Of a stretch of DNA of 64,000 nucleotides, positions 23,926 to 36,632 are shown in pieces. The DNA is taken from the NCBI GenBank assembly GCA_036426205.1, contig CM071569.1, positions 3,242,559 to 3,306,558 of the forward strand, read 5' to 3'. Under the pieces are notes generated by a model. That model did no database searches. It was not told where the DNA came from and saw nothing but the letters and a program-made list of their open reading frames with translations. Within the stretch, counting starts at the first letter, position 1. Each line of letters opens with the position of its first letter. The DNA comes from Ascaphus truei. Lineage: Eukaryota > Chordata > Amphibia > Anura > Ascaphidae. Made by a program: the position numbers and the translations under genes.

Positions 23926-25650
23926 TGCAACAACAAACAAGGAGATAAAGAACCCCTATATTGGGAGCACTCAGCGGCTGATGATACTGATGTGAGAGTT
24001 CAATAATAATACCTGATAAAGACAAATAATTATTGTAATATGTATAATGAAATTGGGTTAAAAAAAAAAATTTAATGGGAGAAATCCTCAATTAAAATAA
24101 ATTGTCCTCAATGTGGGTAAATCCTATATAGCGGCGAATTAAAATAAGGTGGAGGTAGGGTGAACCAAAAGGAATGTTAATTCCAATTAAATTCTAGGCT
24201 ATCTGGATATCCTCCAATGAGGCAGGTCAGTGTATACCAAATGTTTAATATTTAGGTACAGTGTGTAGCATAACCATGTACAATGTCACAAAGAATGGGC
24301 TGTTGAAATCCAGTGCTGCGAGTCCAAAAGGTTGGCAGGTATACAATAACTGCCAAGATGTTTCTGACAACGACTTGTGCCCGGAGCCCTCTCTGCACAA
24401 CTAAAATAGCTTAGTGTGCTCGTAGAATATAGAGATCACATACAGTATAGTATATGGTAACTGGTTCAAGTTGAATTTTCTGTTTAGTATAAACACAATC
24501 TATGCAATTAATAACTGTGGAAGAAGTTTTAGAACCAGTGTGCGAGTGTATAACAGATAGGCAGCATGAGATTTCTTTTGCCAGGTGTTGGCAGACAACG
24601 ACTTGTGCCCGGTGCCCTCACAGATATATAATGACAGGCTCATGAAGTCCAAGATACACAATTGTACACACCCTATAGACCATACATGTCTGTAATGGCA
24701 AATAGATATAACAGCGCTGGTGTCTAGTGACCTCGCAGTTTAGCAATAGCGGGCTAATTGTGTCAAAGGCACTTATACTCTACGCATCGTGAATAGAGTA
24801 TAAGTGCCTTTGACACACAATTAGCCGCTATTGCTAAACTGCGAGGGCACTAGACACCTGCACTGTATATTACTCTATTGCCATTATCATACATGTATGG
24901 TCATAGGGTGTGTACAATTGGTTATCTTGGACTTCATGAGCCTGTCAAAATATTATCGTGAGGGCACCGGGCACAAGTCGTTGTCTGCCAAACACCTGGG
25001 CAGAAATCTCATGCTGCCTATCTGTTAGACTCACAGCACTGGTTCTAAAAAGTTCTTCACATTTATTAATTGCATAGATTGTTTTATACTAAACTGAAAA
25101 TTCAACTTGAACCAGTTACCATATACTATATATGTATGTGCTATTATATTCTACGAGCAGCACTAAGCTATTTTAGTTGTGCAGAGGGGCTCCGGGCACA
25201 AGTCGTTGTCAGAAACATCTTGGCAGATTTGTATAGCTGCCAACCTGTTGGACTCGCAGCACTGGATTTCAACAGCCCAATCTTTGTGACATTTATATGG
25301 TTATGTACACACTGTACCTAAATATCAAACCATTTGGTATACACTGACCTGCCTCATTGGAGGATATCCAGATAGCTAGAATTTAATTGGAATATACATT
25401 CCTTTGGTTCACCCTACCTCCACCTTATTTTAATTCGCCGCTAATATAGGATTTACCCACATTGAGGACAATTTATTTTAATTGAGGATTTCTCCCATTA
25501 ATTTTTTTTTTTAACCCAATCATATACATATTACAATAATTATTTGTCTTTATCGGTTTTATTATTGAACTCTCACATCAGTATCATCAGCTGATGAGTG
25601 CTCCCAATAGAGGGTTTCTTTATCTTCTTGTTTGTGCAGGTATACTAGTC
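23926..25650. repeat. 1.7-kb palindrome with 15-bp spacer
   Basis: Two arms of about 855 bp (23,926-24,780 and 24,796-25,650) are reverse complements at roughly 90% by eye, around 'TACGCATCGTGAATA'. Near the centre 'GGCACTTATACTC' faces 'GAGTATAAGTGCC'; at the outer ends 'AACAAGGAGATAAAGAA' faces a near-perfect complement. Each arm holds two copies of 'ACAACGACTTGTGCCCGG' about 228 bp apart. No protein motif was recognised. It may be an inverted duplication of an unknown mobile element. Confidence 0.85.
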
Positions 25651-27185
25651 ATGGGTTTCATGATTAGCTGACCAAAAAGGGCTCAGAGGGGTTAATATAA
25701 TCCTAATACTACACTACCTACCCCCTTGGCACCTTAGTGGGTAGTAAAGCATTGTCATCTTCAGCCATCTTTCCTGTTTTAGTTTTACTTTCGTGTTTAC
25801 GTATTTTGAAACGGGAGAGGGGGGGGGGGGGGGGAAACTATTTTATTAGAGTTTCAAGTTATATATAAATATATCCCCTCAAACCGTCCTCCAAGAAAAC
25901 ATAGGTCAAGATCTCTGGCTCAAAGAGGAACACATCTGAGAGATGTGCAAAGTATATTGAAATGATCGCTTCTCACACTTTTTAAAGGATTTCCATAAGA
26001 ACTATATTGAGTTGACATCTGATACCTTGTGAGGAATGGGGGGGGTACTGGTGTCAGACCACAACAGGATTAGAATCCACAACCGTTGCTAATGGGCAAC
26101 AGCTCTAGCAGTGTGAGTTACCAGCTAGTGGGGGTAGTTTCTCTGTACCAGCATACTTTTGAGTTCTCACTGTTCACACCTGAAGATTCCTTCCACTGTT
26201 TACACCTGAAGCCCCCTGACTTCCTTTAGAAGCAGACCAGCACTTCCTGATTGCCAGTTCAATGTTCTTAGTGCACAAAAAGGAGAACACTTCAGATTCC
26301 TGTCAGATATGCTAATAGGTGGATTTACTACAGGTGTGAGCAGTAAAGGTCAAAAAGTATATGTGGCATTTGTTTTACATAGCAATATATGTTTTAAAGT
26401 TGAGGTATATTTCATTTACAAACTGAAAAGTTAATTTGTGCATAGTATTACATTAGTTATTTGTAAAAGAAATGATATAAAATTATGCTGTATCCAATTA
26501 ATTCCTTTCTCCTGCATGAATGCTCTGGATGTGATTGTGCGGGGTCATTGCCGTGGAATTAATGGTGACCAGAGATGAAAGGTGCAGCAATTTATGTTCT
26601 AATGCCGGTCTTATTATTACTTGTTGTCATGTATTTCTGTAACAATAACAAATACTAGATCTAACATTTATAGCAACGATTTTATTTACTATGCTATAGC
26701 AACCACAGTGCCGACCATGTGGGAAATAGTAAAAAATTTAACAGGGAATGTCCCATTGTACCTTTCTTCCCCACATAGTATATCTGCTACAGTATGTAAG
26801 TCTTGTTACGTTCCAGGCAGTAGTGGGTTAATCTATGGGCCGTGACCCCCTTCTGCTTCCCTTGAAAGTGATGGAAGGTGGAGTACCATGGCCGTGTACA
26901 GCCCTTGGAGGTTGGTACAGTCATGAGCTGCCCCTTCCAGAGTTTTACAAGGGGAGTAGCTAAAAGTTAGAGTCTGCTCTGCCTCTTGTGGAGAAAGGAA
27001 GGGCTGTAAGTCTCTCCATAGCGAGGATGAGCTTGCCCACTCTAGGCACAGGAGGCCTAGAGAACACCCAAACCAAGGCCTCACAGTACACGGGGTGGTA
27101 GCAGCATCTTAAGTCTGGGACTTCAGAGAGATCATGCTGCAATGAAGAACTGCTGCAATAATACAGACGAGACCACAAAGTATTC
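25651..27185. other. Non-coding stretch
   Basis: No gene found. It includes a poly-G run near 25,819-25,835 and a possible tRNA-derived SINE (separate entry). A GC-richer block at 26.8-27.2 kb was not recognised. Confidence 0.4.
26050..26136 (-). mobile_element. Possible tRNA-derived SINE head
   Basis: On the minus strand a segment with 'AGCTGGTAACTCAC', 'TAGAGCTG' and then 'GGATTCTAATCC' resembles a decayed tRNA gene with weak A and B boxes about 45 bases apart. No A-rich tail or TSD was found. It could equally be chance. Confidence 0.25.
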
Positions 27186-27639
27186 TAAAGCTTGCCTTAA
27201 AATAGCCGGTTACATTTGGGTATGTGCTGGGTGTACATGGCTAGTTGAAGGCAAGTTTAAGGCATTTCTGCATTGAATATGACCCATAGGATTAACCACC
27301 AGGGGACCCCCGCTGTTAATCTGATGGGCCATTAATCAATGCAGAAAAGCTGGGTCTAGTTTAAGGCAAGTTTTAAGGCAGTATACAGCATGTACCTGGT
27401 GTACCTGGGTCTTTTTGGCGATTGCCACTGGTTTGTGTTAGAATAACCATGGGCACTATAGTACCATCACAATAAATCCTGTTCAACTATACCTCTGCCT
27501 GGTGTCAGTTCCTGGGCAGGAGGGTTAAGGAGTGCAGTGATGGGGGCTTACACCCACACACCCTGGGTTCCATCACAGCTGGAGGCGCAAACACCAAGAG
27601 AGAAGAACACAGAGATCCATCTAAGCCTGTCCTGTCTCA

Positions 27640-29298
27640 CCAGCAGGACACATACCAGGGCCTGTATCTCGGGAAGATCGCCAAAAAGGGAGGGCAACCA
27701 GCTAATTTCCCTTTTTGGTGACGTCTGATCAGTCTAGAAAAGGAAAAGCATCACATGGTACATCATGTACCATGTGATGACTTCCATATTTTTTTTCCTG
27801 ATGTAACGTCAACTTAAAAGGGAGGGAAGCATATGCTAACTGATTGGCTGGCTTCCTTCCCTTTAAGATGACATCACATCGTTAAAAAAAAGGAAGCCAT
27901 CACATGGCGCATCCAGCAATCGGATTAGTGATGTACCATTTGTCAGTCAAATGTGACGTTACAGGCCTTATACTGTATAAGGCCTATCATGTCTCATTTG
28001 ACCCCAAAAAGCTGTTGGATCAAGATCTCCTGTCCTGGACCTGACCTGTTGGATTACAAAGAAGAGAAGAAAGAAGAAAATAAGGAAGATAAGAAAAAAA
28101 GGAAAGGAAAGAATAAAGACTCATCTGCAATCAACTGAGGATCATGGACTTCTTCGCATCAGGCTGTTGAGGATCATTGCACCATGTGGCAAGAGTTGGT
28201 GTCGCAGTTGGATGAGGAGGGGAATGTCCATCCCGGCAAAGTTAAGAAACACATTGATTGTATTTTATTTACAGTAATTGTGTATTTGTTTTAGTATGCC
28301 CATTGACTGGCAATGTGTTTAACTATGCCCGCACAGTGACAATCAATGCATTTTTTGGCAAATGTTTGTTTTTATTTCATTGTAATGTATTTAATTTTTT
28401 TAGATATTTTTTTTTAAAGTTGCCCATTTATTGCCATTGTAGTAATCCATGCCAGTATTGTGGGCATGGTTTACTACAGTGACAATCAATTGGTTTATTG
28501 GCAATTTTTTTTTAATTAAAATGTAATTTATTGTGGTTCTTTTTCTATTATGAGCATGGTTTACCACAGTGACAATCAATGAATAGAGGGGGCAAGGTGG
28601 GGTAGTTGCCCTGAGATGGTGGTAAGGCCTCCTGGGTGGGTAGCGAGAGGGGAGCGTTAACCCCCTTAATAACCATAGCAGTTAATAATCGCTATGGTGA
28701 TTAAGGGGTTACAGGCCAGTAGTTCGTTTTTTTTTATTTTACTGTCAGGGACCACTGAAGATGAGGAGGACCAGGGTGGCCTTCATCCTGGCAGGGGTAA
28801 GTAAAACTTGTATTTACTATTTGATGGTTGGGTAATGCTTTAGTTATGTTTTATTTTTTCAATGAGCAAATGCGCTATTATCCAGATCTGGATAATAAGG
28901 ATTTTGCCCATTACTGTACTGTATGTGTTAGGGGGGAGGGGCAGTACAGTGCCCATTCATTGCTATTGGGGTTATCTTTTGCTCTCACTCAGGGCATTGG
29001 TAACCACACTGGCAATCAATTGATGTATTGGTGTTTGTATTGTATTTTTAGATGTGATAGTTGCCCCGGGGTGAGTGGTTAGGACTTTCAGGCGGGTAGT
29101 GGGAGGGTTTAACCCCTTCATTAGCATAGCAGTTACTAATGCTAAGGTAATGAAGGGGGTTTACCCCTCCACCATACTTCCTGGTAGGCCTAGCCACCCA
29201 TCCTGGAGCAACTACCCCCTTCACCTACCCCCTCTACCTCCGATAAACCAGGTACTCTGGCTTAACACCTCCATTGCCTTAGTAGCAAGCCGCTAAGG
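27640..29298. mobile_element. Large TIR family, copy H3, left part
   Basis: Landmarks follow the order seen in H1 and H2: an 'ACATGGTACATCATG' hairpin (about 27,755), 'GGATTACAAAGAAGA' with a purine-rich tail (about 28,050), a CTTCATCCTGGCAGGGGTAAGT block (about 28,780), the hairpin 'ATTATCCAGATCTGGATAAT' at 28,877, and 'GCTAAGG' near the end. It is interrupted at 29,298 by an 11.5-kb hAT insertion and resumes at 40,770 to about 40,855. Outer TIRs were not found, so this copy is incomplete. Confidence 0.55.
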
Positions 29299-29511
29299 CA
29301 GGGGTGGGGAACCTTTCTTCTGCCAAGGGCCATTTGGATATTTATAACATCATTCGCGGGCCATACAAAATTATCAACTTAAAAATTAGCCTGCTATATT
29401 TGGTCAAACATTTAATTAACTCACCCCTAATGTGATGGCTGGAACTGCTTCTCTTTGGTGAGGCGTGTGATGTTAGCTGGTATTGATGATGTTGCTACTC
29501 GCAACTGGTTT

Positions 29512-31965
29512 TCCAGGTTTGGGTAGGTGACTGACTGACTGACACTTGTGTGACTGACTGACTGACACTTGTGTGACTGACTGACTGACACTTGGATGAC
29601 TGACTGACACTTGGGTGACTGAGTGACTGACTGACACTTGTGTGACTGACTGACTGACTGACACTTGGGTAGGTGACTGACTGACTGGCACTTGGGTGGG
29701 TGACTGAGTGACACTGGGGGGACGGACGACAGTGGGAATTGACTGTAACTGGGTGACGATTGGTACTGATGACACTTGGGTGTGACTGACTGACACTGGG
29801 TGACTGACTGACGGGACACTTGGGTACTGGACTGAGTACTGACACTTGTGTGACTGACTGATTTACCGATACGTGTGTGACTGACTGACACTTTGGTGGG
29901 TGACTGACACGGTGACTGCTGATCTGAGACATTGGTGGTGACTGGACTGACTGACACTTGGGGTGACTGACATGACGGACACTGGGTGGGTTGATGACAT
30001 TGTGGTAATGACTGACTGGACTGACACTTGGGTGTGACGACTGACACTGGTGGGTGTGACTGACTGGACACTTGGGTGGCGTGATGACAATACTTGGGGG
30101 TGTGTGCATGGGGGGTGACTGACTGACATTGGGTGACTGAATGTATGTTTGTGATGAACTGTGCTGGACTGTGATGGGAGACTGACACTGTCTGGGTGAC
30201 TGACTGACACTTGGGGGGGGACTGCTGACGTAGAGACTGACTGACTGCGGGGACTGAGACTGACAATTGTGGACTGACTGACTGCCTGACTGATGACTGA
30301 TGCTACTGTGGACTGACTGACACTTGTGTGTACTGACTGACTGACACTGTGTGACTGACTGACTGACTGACACTTGTGTGTGTGACTGACTGACTGACAT
30401 TGGGTGACTGGCTGACACTTGAGAGACTGACTGACATTGAGTGATATGACTGACACTTGGGGTGACTGACTGACTGATGACTTGTGTGAACTGACTGACT
30501 GACATTGTGTGACTTACACGTGACACTGGATGACTGACTGACTGATGACACTGGGTGAATGACTGACTGACACTGGGTGATGACTGATGACACTTGGGGG
30601 GCTGAATGACTGACACTTGGGGGTGACTGACTGACTGGCACTTGGGTGGGTGTGATGGACTGATGGACTTGGGTGGGTGGACTGAGTGACACTTGGGTGA
30701 CTGACTGACACTTGGGTGACGACTGACACTTGGGTGACGGACTGAAACTTGGGTGACTGACTGACTGACACTTGGGTGACTGACTGACTGACACGTGGGT
30801 GGAATGACCGGATGACACTGGGTGGATGATGACATGGGAGACTGACACTTGTGTGACTGATGATTTTACGATACGTGTTGCGACTGCACTTTGGTGGGTG
30901 TGACTGACAACTGGGGGGGACGGACTTGACTGGACACTTGGGTCGGTGACTGTGAGACTGACACTTGGGTGATGACTGAATGACACTTGGGGTGACTGAT
31001 GACGACACTTGGGTGATGACTGACACTTGGGGGTGATGATGACACTGGGTGGGTGACTGAGACACTTGGTGTGAAGACATGTGGGTGTGAATGACTGAAA
31101 CGTGACGAGCTATGGTGTGACGGACTGAACTGACTGAGACTGTGGGTGACTGACTGACTGACACTTGGTGGTGACTGACTGCGAACTTGGGTGATGACTG
31201 ACACTGGAGATGACTGGGGTGACTGACTGACTGACACTGTGTGATGACTGGACTGACTGACCGATGGATGAACTTGTTGGACTGAATGACACTGTGATGA
31301 CTGACTGACACTTGTGTGAATGACGATGACTGTGACACTGTGGTGTGACTGACTGACGACACTTGGGTGACTGGTGACACTTGAGAAGGACTGACATTGA
31401 GTGAGACTGACACTTGTGACTGGGGTGACATTGTGACTGAATGACGACACTGTGTGATGATGCTGACTGATACTTTGGACTGACTGACACTTGTGTGACT
31501 GACTGACTGAAACTTGTGTGACTGATATGACTGACACTTGTGTGAATGTGACTGACTGACTGACTGACACTTGGGTGACTGACTGACTGACACTGTGGGT
31601 GACTGACTGACTGACACTTGGGGTGAAGACTGACTGACATTGGGTGGGTGAATGACTGAGTGACCTTGAGTGGGGTCTGGACACTTGGGTGGGTGGACTG
31701 ACTGACACATTGGGTGGGACGACATGAGACTTGGGTGGGTGACTGACGACTGAACTGGGTGGGATGACTGACACTTGGTGGGGAATGACTGACATGGGTG
31801 AATGATACAACTGGGTGACTGATGACTGATTACTTGACACTTGTGGTGACTGACTGACATGGTTGGTGGGGACTTATGCCTGACTGACACTTGGGTGGTG
31901 GGTGACTATGACTGACTGACACTTGGGTGGTGGGTGACTATGACTGACTGTGGGTTGGTGTCTGT
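29512..31965. repeat. Satellite of (TGAC)n with CACTTGGGTG units
   Basis: About 2.45 kb of degenerate tandem 'TGACTGACTGACACTTGGGTGAC' variants. Unit length varies because the number of TGAC steps varies and single-base indels are frequent. Very long minus-strand frames rich in Ser-Gln-Val are produced by the 4-bp periodicity and are not genes. Confidence 0.9.
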
Positions 31966-32620
31966 ATTCTCTCTCTCACACACACCCACACACAAATCGG
32001 AGCAGGGGGGGAAATCACACACTCTCTCAGACCCTCTCACTCATACACTCATACACTCCCTCACTCACTCACTTTCAGATACTCTCTAAACAAGAATGAC
32101 AATCAGCTGCAAGAAGTGGCAATATGAGATGCATGAGGGACGGTCTGACAGCTTAGATCACACTGAGTCATTTTATCGGGCACAGATCATTAGGGGGGGG
32201 GGGTGTCTGCAAAAGTTAATCATACAACATGTATTGAAGTCAAGGAGACCAATGATGCTGGGATTAGGCGTCAGGCCTGGTGGTGTCCCAGGGCCCTCCT
32301 GCCCTTCCCCTGACAGGGCCCTGCATAGCTCCCTCCCATCTTACACTGCGGCACTACGGAGCAGGTGCCCTCCTCCCCAGCTGCTGCCCGGTGTGGGGAG
32401 GAGGAGGAGTGGCGGTAGTGAGGTATCTCTCCCTACGCAGACTCGTTCTTCTATCCCACAAGCCTCTTATACCCCCTCCCCCCCATCCCCCACTCTCTTA
32501 TACCCCCTCCCCCCCATCCCCCAAGCCCCACTCTCTTATACTCTCTCCCCCCCGGAGCGCTGCTTACCCGCGCCACCCTGGTGATACTTAGGTCCTTCAT
32601 CACCTCAGGTGGCTGCTGCC
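31966..32620. other. Non-coding, C-rich
   Basis: Contains short CTCTCACA and ACTCAC repeats, then a GC-rich part with repeated 'CTTATACCCCCTCCCCCCATC' -like blocks (about 32,460-32,560). No gene recognised. Confidence 0.45.
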
Positions 32621-32840
32621 ACACACAGACAGTGACACACAAACACAGTGACACAGTGACACAGTGACACACACAGAGACACACACACAGAGACACACAG
32701 AGACACACACACAGAGACACACAGAGACACACACACGCACAGACACACACATACACACACACACAAACACAGTGACAGTGAGACACACAGTGACACACAC
32801 ACACACAGAGACAGTGAGACACACAGACAGTGAACACAAA
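32620..32840. repeat. (CA)n-rich array with ACAGAGACACA/ACAGTGACACA units
   Basis: About 220 bp of tandem ACAGAGACACACA and ACAGTGACACA variants. Confidence 0.9.
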
Positions 32841-33446
32841 AAAGAAGAAACCGGAGCCTTACAAGTCCAAATGTGAATAGGAAGTCCAAAAGTGAAGAAA
32901 AAAATGTCCCAATGTTATAGACCCCTCTGATCCTCAAGAGCCAGATGGTCAGATGTCACTTCCACTGTGGAGTTCGTGATATGTGGAAAAAACACAAGAA
33001 AAATATAGTGCAATATGCCAACAATTACTAACACTAAAACTGACACACATACAGTACAAACAGACCACTGAAAACAAACAATACAAAAACAAGACTCCAT
33101 CCAACAATTAAGACAAACAATAGCAAGGCTGAAATTAAAAAAAAGGTTAATTTAATAAGAGATAAAACAACTAAAATGGTGAATATGCGGATGACTGCGA
33201 GGCCACCGGTCCGGAAGGTCTAAAACCAGGAAGATACATGTAAGCAGGCAGTGAAAGTCAGTGCTGGAATGAAGTGTCTCTCCCTCCGATCACGCAGCGG
33301 GGCGTTTCCTGGATGTACTCCTGGGGCTCCTGCGTCTCAAGAGCGGATACTCTGTCACTGAAGGGCGGGCCTGGAGATTGGACACTTCTTCCGCCTCCGG
33401 CTCACGTCTGCCACGCACCTCTCGTCGCTCCGTCAGATCAACTAAA

Positions 33447-33495
33447 AATTCCCAACGCGTTTCGTGCGCATGTGCACACTTCTTCAGGGGACCTC
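33447..33495 (-). ncRNA. Hammerhead ribozyme, CUGAAGA variant
   Basis: On the minus strand CUGAAGA (fits CUGANGA) is followed by stem II GUGUGC/GCGCAC with ACAU loop, then GAAA, CGCG as a minimal stem III, and a UU cleavage position. Stem I pairs UCCC with GGGA. The flanking minus-strand sequence from about 33,100 to 33,620 looks like a solo PLE-type terminal segment. A UU-type cleavage site is permitted (UH rule) but less usual. Confidence 0.7.
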
Positions 33496-34690
33496 GTGAT
33501 GTTGGTAGTTCGTAGTATATGTATCATGGCAGCAATTTTGATTGGCTAATGGCTTATTACAAAAACCACATCAATAACCACTAATGACACATCAATTAAT
33601 CCTAACAACATTTGTAACAGCTGTAGCCCCAGTGTCCTCTGGCTCCCAGAGACCCCCTCTCTAGTCAGCCAAGCAGTTGCGGGTCCCGCCGGAGCCAGCG
33701 ACGGGCCCGCCGGCTGCTCGCAAAGGTGGGGGCCAGTGCAGTGAGCGCTCGGCGTCCCTGGAGCCTCGGCGGCATACCCGGATAGTGGGGGCCGCCATGA
33801 CGGGTTGCGCGAGCGTGCGCTTGATCGCGCATGTGCAGGACTAGCCAGAAAGTTGTGACGGCCATTAGGGACTCGCGCATGCGCAGGGCAAGTGCGCACG
33901 CGGCCCCAATACCAAGAAAGCCTCCCCAGGACTACAACTCCCATGGGGCATAGCGAGGCAGGCACCAGATGCCTCATAGTGGCCAATGAGGGCCAATGAT
34001 TCTCAGCCCAAGCAGATAGATACATTTCGCGGGCTTTGGAGCAAGTTAGTTGGAGCTGGGAGCAGGAAAGGGAAGGAAGGGTGTAGGGAGCAAGTGGCTC
34101 CTACACCAGGTAAGGTTCCCCGGGTCCCAGACAGGCCCCAACTCCCCACTAGGTTAGTGGGTAAGTAATAAGGGATGGCCCCAGGTTAGGAACCCTGCCC
34201 TTAGGTGCGTGTGGTGTGCAGTCTTGTCAGTGTCACGGCTGTCCGTGCTGTGAGGGCTGTCAAGAAGGCGTCGTGTGTGTGTGCAGCATGGTTCGCTGCA
34301 GGTATCAAGTAGGTTGCAGTGCGTTGCTGCAGGTGCTGTGAGGATTGGTTAGCAGTCAGGACCGGGAAGAGCTAGGGGAACGGATTAGGCCAGTAACCCC
34401 CTAGGCCCCAGATAGGTCTTCACTCCCCAGCTTGTGGTGCTACAGGGACAGGCCCTAGGTTAGGGACCCTGTCACAGTAGTACTAATGTTAGATAGGGAC
34501 ACAGCGGATGCTGCGCTCCCCGCAAAGAGACTTGGGCTCAAGTCTGTGACTAAAAGACAGAGACTATCTACAGGGTGGGATCGCCCCTGGCGGGCCCCGT
34601 GCGAGGCAACATCGGATCAGACGGGATCACCAAGCGGCAGATCCTTTTCGAAGTTGCTTGCAGGCCCGAGTACAGGAGCGCTCGGCAGGT

Positions 34691-34704
34691 ATCTTCCTAT
34701 GTGC
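34691..34704 (+). repeat. TSD of nested inverted-repeat insertion
   Basis: ATCTTCCTATGTGC occurs here and at 35,428-35,441, immediately outside the 723-bp insertion. The later duplicate of the target (36,692-36,720) shows the same bases once, continuous with ACCAACG, which confirms the empty-site structure. Confidence 0.85.
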
Positions 34705-35427
34705 TGAGACCAAAATGATTTAGATAGGCGCTAAATAAAAGTGCAGTGATACAGTGATAGATTCACACAGAAAAAAATATATATATATAGGTAACTGGAA
34801 CGATGTCTCAACCTTCCTGTGGGGAATATGTACAGATCCCCCTCAAATGGAATGGATACAGGTGGTTGGAAGGGAGCAAAAGTCGCAGGAACATCCAAAA
34901 AATAAAAGGAAATATAATAGTGCAATATGTTGTGATAAAGCGAATTCTGAGTTATCTTGGCTCTATAGAGTGTCTACTTACAATAAGTAGGTGTATGTAA
35001 AGCGTTTTGCAAAGTAAGGTGGTGTGTAGCAGGCTGCAAATACAGGATCTTCACGAGTTTGAGGTGAAGGAGATCTCACTCAGGTACACATGCCACAGGA
35101 AAAATAGAGAAAGACCATGGTACAGATCGGACAAAAACAGTTTGTATTAAAAGCGGGGTTAAAAGTTGTACTTACAATAAGTACATAAACAATGTACACG
35201 TAGCGTTTACTTTCGAGGTGAAAACGGCGTCTATGTGGATAGCACAGCCTGCTACACACCACCTTACTTTGCAAAACGCTTTATATACACCTACTTATTG
35301 TAAGTAGACACTCTATAGAGCCAAGATAACTCAGAATTCGCTTTATCACAACATATTGCACTATTATATTTCCTTTTATTTTTTGGATGTTCCTGCGACT
35401 TTTGCTCCCTTCCAACCACCTGTATCC
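34705..35427. mobile_element. 723-bp inverted-repeat insertion, non-coding, 14-bp TSD
   Basis: Flanked by perfect 14-bp direct repeats. Arms 34,854-35,037 and 35,247-35,427 are near-perfect reverse complements (for example 'GGATACAGGTGGTTGGAAGG' and its complement). The right arm ends exactly at the TSD, whereas about 149 bp precede the left arm. Between the arms lie about 210 bp that contain a second ACTTACAATAAGTA motif. It has no ribozyme or frame of note, yet shares its asymmetric architecture with the ribozyme-bearing insertion at 45,181-46,072. Confidence 0.8.
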
Positions 35428-35567
35428 ATCTTCCTATGTGCACCAACGTATCCTAACATATCACAACTACACATAGTGACAGCACTGACCACGGGACAAG
35501 GGGGTTGGGCTGTGGATACAGGGTGACTGTGGAGTTACTCCCTAGGGGGAATGTTATAAGTGTGTGT

Positions 35568-36632
35568 AAGTTTATATTAAATAGGTATTGTTCTGTTCTT
35601 TTTTGTCAATAAAGTTGTTGTTTTAAAAGTAAATTATACATCTTCCCTATCACACTGACCATTACCTATTATAGATGATTGGTCTATTCCTAATTGGTTG
35701 ACCAATAAGGAATCTATGTGAGGTATATAAGACCTCTGGGTAATGGCCTAATTATTCCCTGAAGAAGTAGTTAATTCTACGAAACGCGTTGGATGTAACA
35801 TTCTATTGCCTTATATCTGCCTATATTGGCCTTTGTCTATGTACTGGCCTGTCCTGTTTTTATTTCATCCTGTGTGCTGTTTTGGACACTTGTGAGAGAC
35901 TTTGTAAGACTGTTCAAACTTCCCTATTGAATCCACCACTGCTGTGGAGACAGTGACGTCACTACACAGCGTCCCGCGACGGAGCGGCATCGTGGCACGC
36001 TGAGGGCACCCCAGTGAGCTGCGGTCTTACCTCTGTGCAGAGGATATACCTGCTGAGGTGTAGGAGCAGCTCCATATCGGCCAGGAAGCCGGAGCGATTT
36101 CACCGAGCCCCAATACTAGCTGCTGAACCTGGCTGCATGAAGGGAAATCCCCCTGGGAGTGAAAGACTGACGTCCTGCCCCAGAATCAACCGAGCTGCAT
36201 CAGCAGAGGGAAGCAAGCACCTGAATCTACAGCTAACAGCTGCCGAGTGGTAAACAGTGTGATACACACTACATGCCTTTTACCAATCTTATTCATGTAC
36301 GCAGATATATTACCCCCTTTTAATTTGATAATATATTGTTGAATTTACTTCACTATTTGGTGTTGTGCGCTGTTTTCTTTTGTTTCCATTCTCTTAGTGT
36401 GTGTGGGGTGCTGAGCCACCCCTGCGTTTACAGCTGCAGACGCCCTTATTCCTAACACGGTTATGTGGCATTTATTATTTAATGCATAATTATCTCACTG
36501 TGGGATTTGTGGTTTAATTTTTTATTAATTTTTCATCACTTATTTGATGGTATAGTCACTGCACTGTGTATATTTCTACATTTAAACTTGATAGGTAGTT
36601 AGGTAGTAGCGCACAGTTTTGTTTTTTGTTTT
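35568..36632 (+). mobile_element. PLE-derived terminal segment with hammerhead
   Basis: A 1,065-bp non-coding insertion with a plus-strand hammerhead at 35,752-35,796, preceded by an AATAAAG signal near 35,609 and followed by about 830 bp of PLE-type untranslated region (GTGACGTCAC, GC-rich middle, TGTGCGCTGTTTTC near the end). It stops where a PLE reading frame would be expected to begin. It is bordered by direct copies of one 208-221 bp segment of the LTR A1 (34,623-34,704 plus 35,442-35,567, and 36,633-36,853). The PLE link is inferred from the ribozyme and layout. Confidence 0.65.
35752..35796 (+). ncRNA. Hammerhead ribozyme, CUGAAGA variant
   Basis: CUGAAGA at 35,759, stem II GUAG/CUAC with UUAAUU loop, GAAA, minimal CGCG stem III and UU at the cleavage position. 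Stem I is short (CC with GG plus a few pairs). A minimal stem III of this kind is known from PLE-associated hammerheads, which can act as dimers. Confidence 0.7.

Noticed and set aside
29427..31890. Several minus-strand frames of 180-460 codons rich in Ser, Gln, Val and His
   Set aside because: They are generated by the TGAC/CACTTGGGTG satellite, overlap each other in all frames and have no domain.
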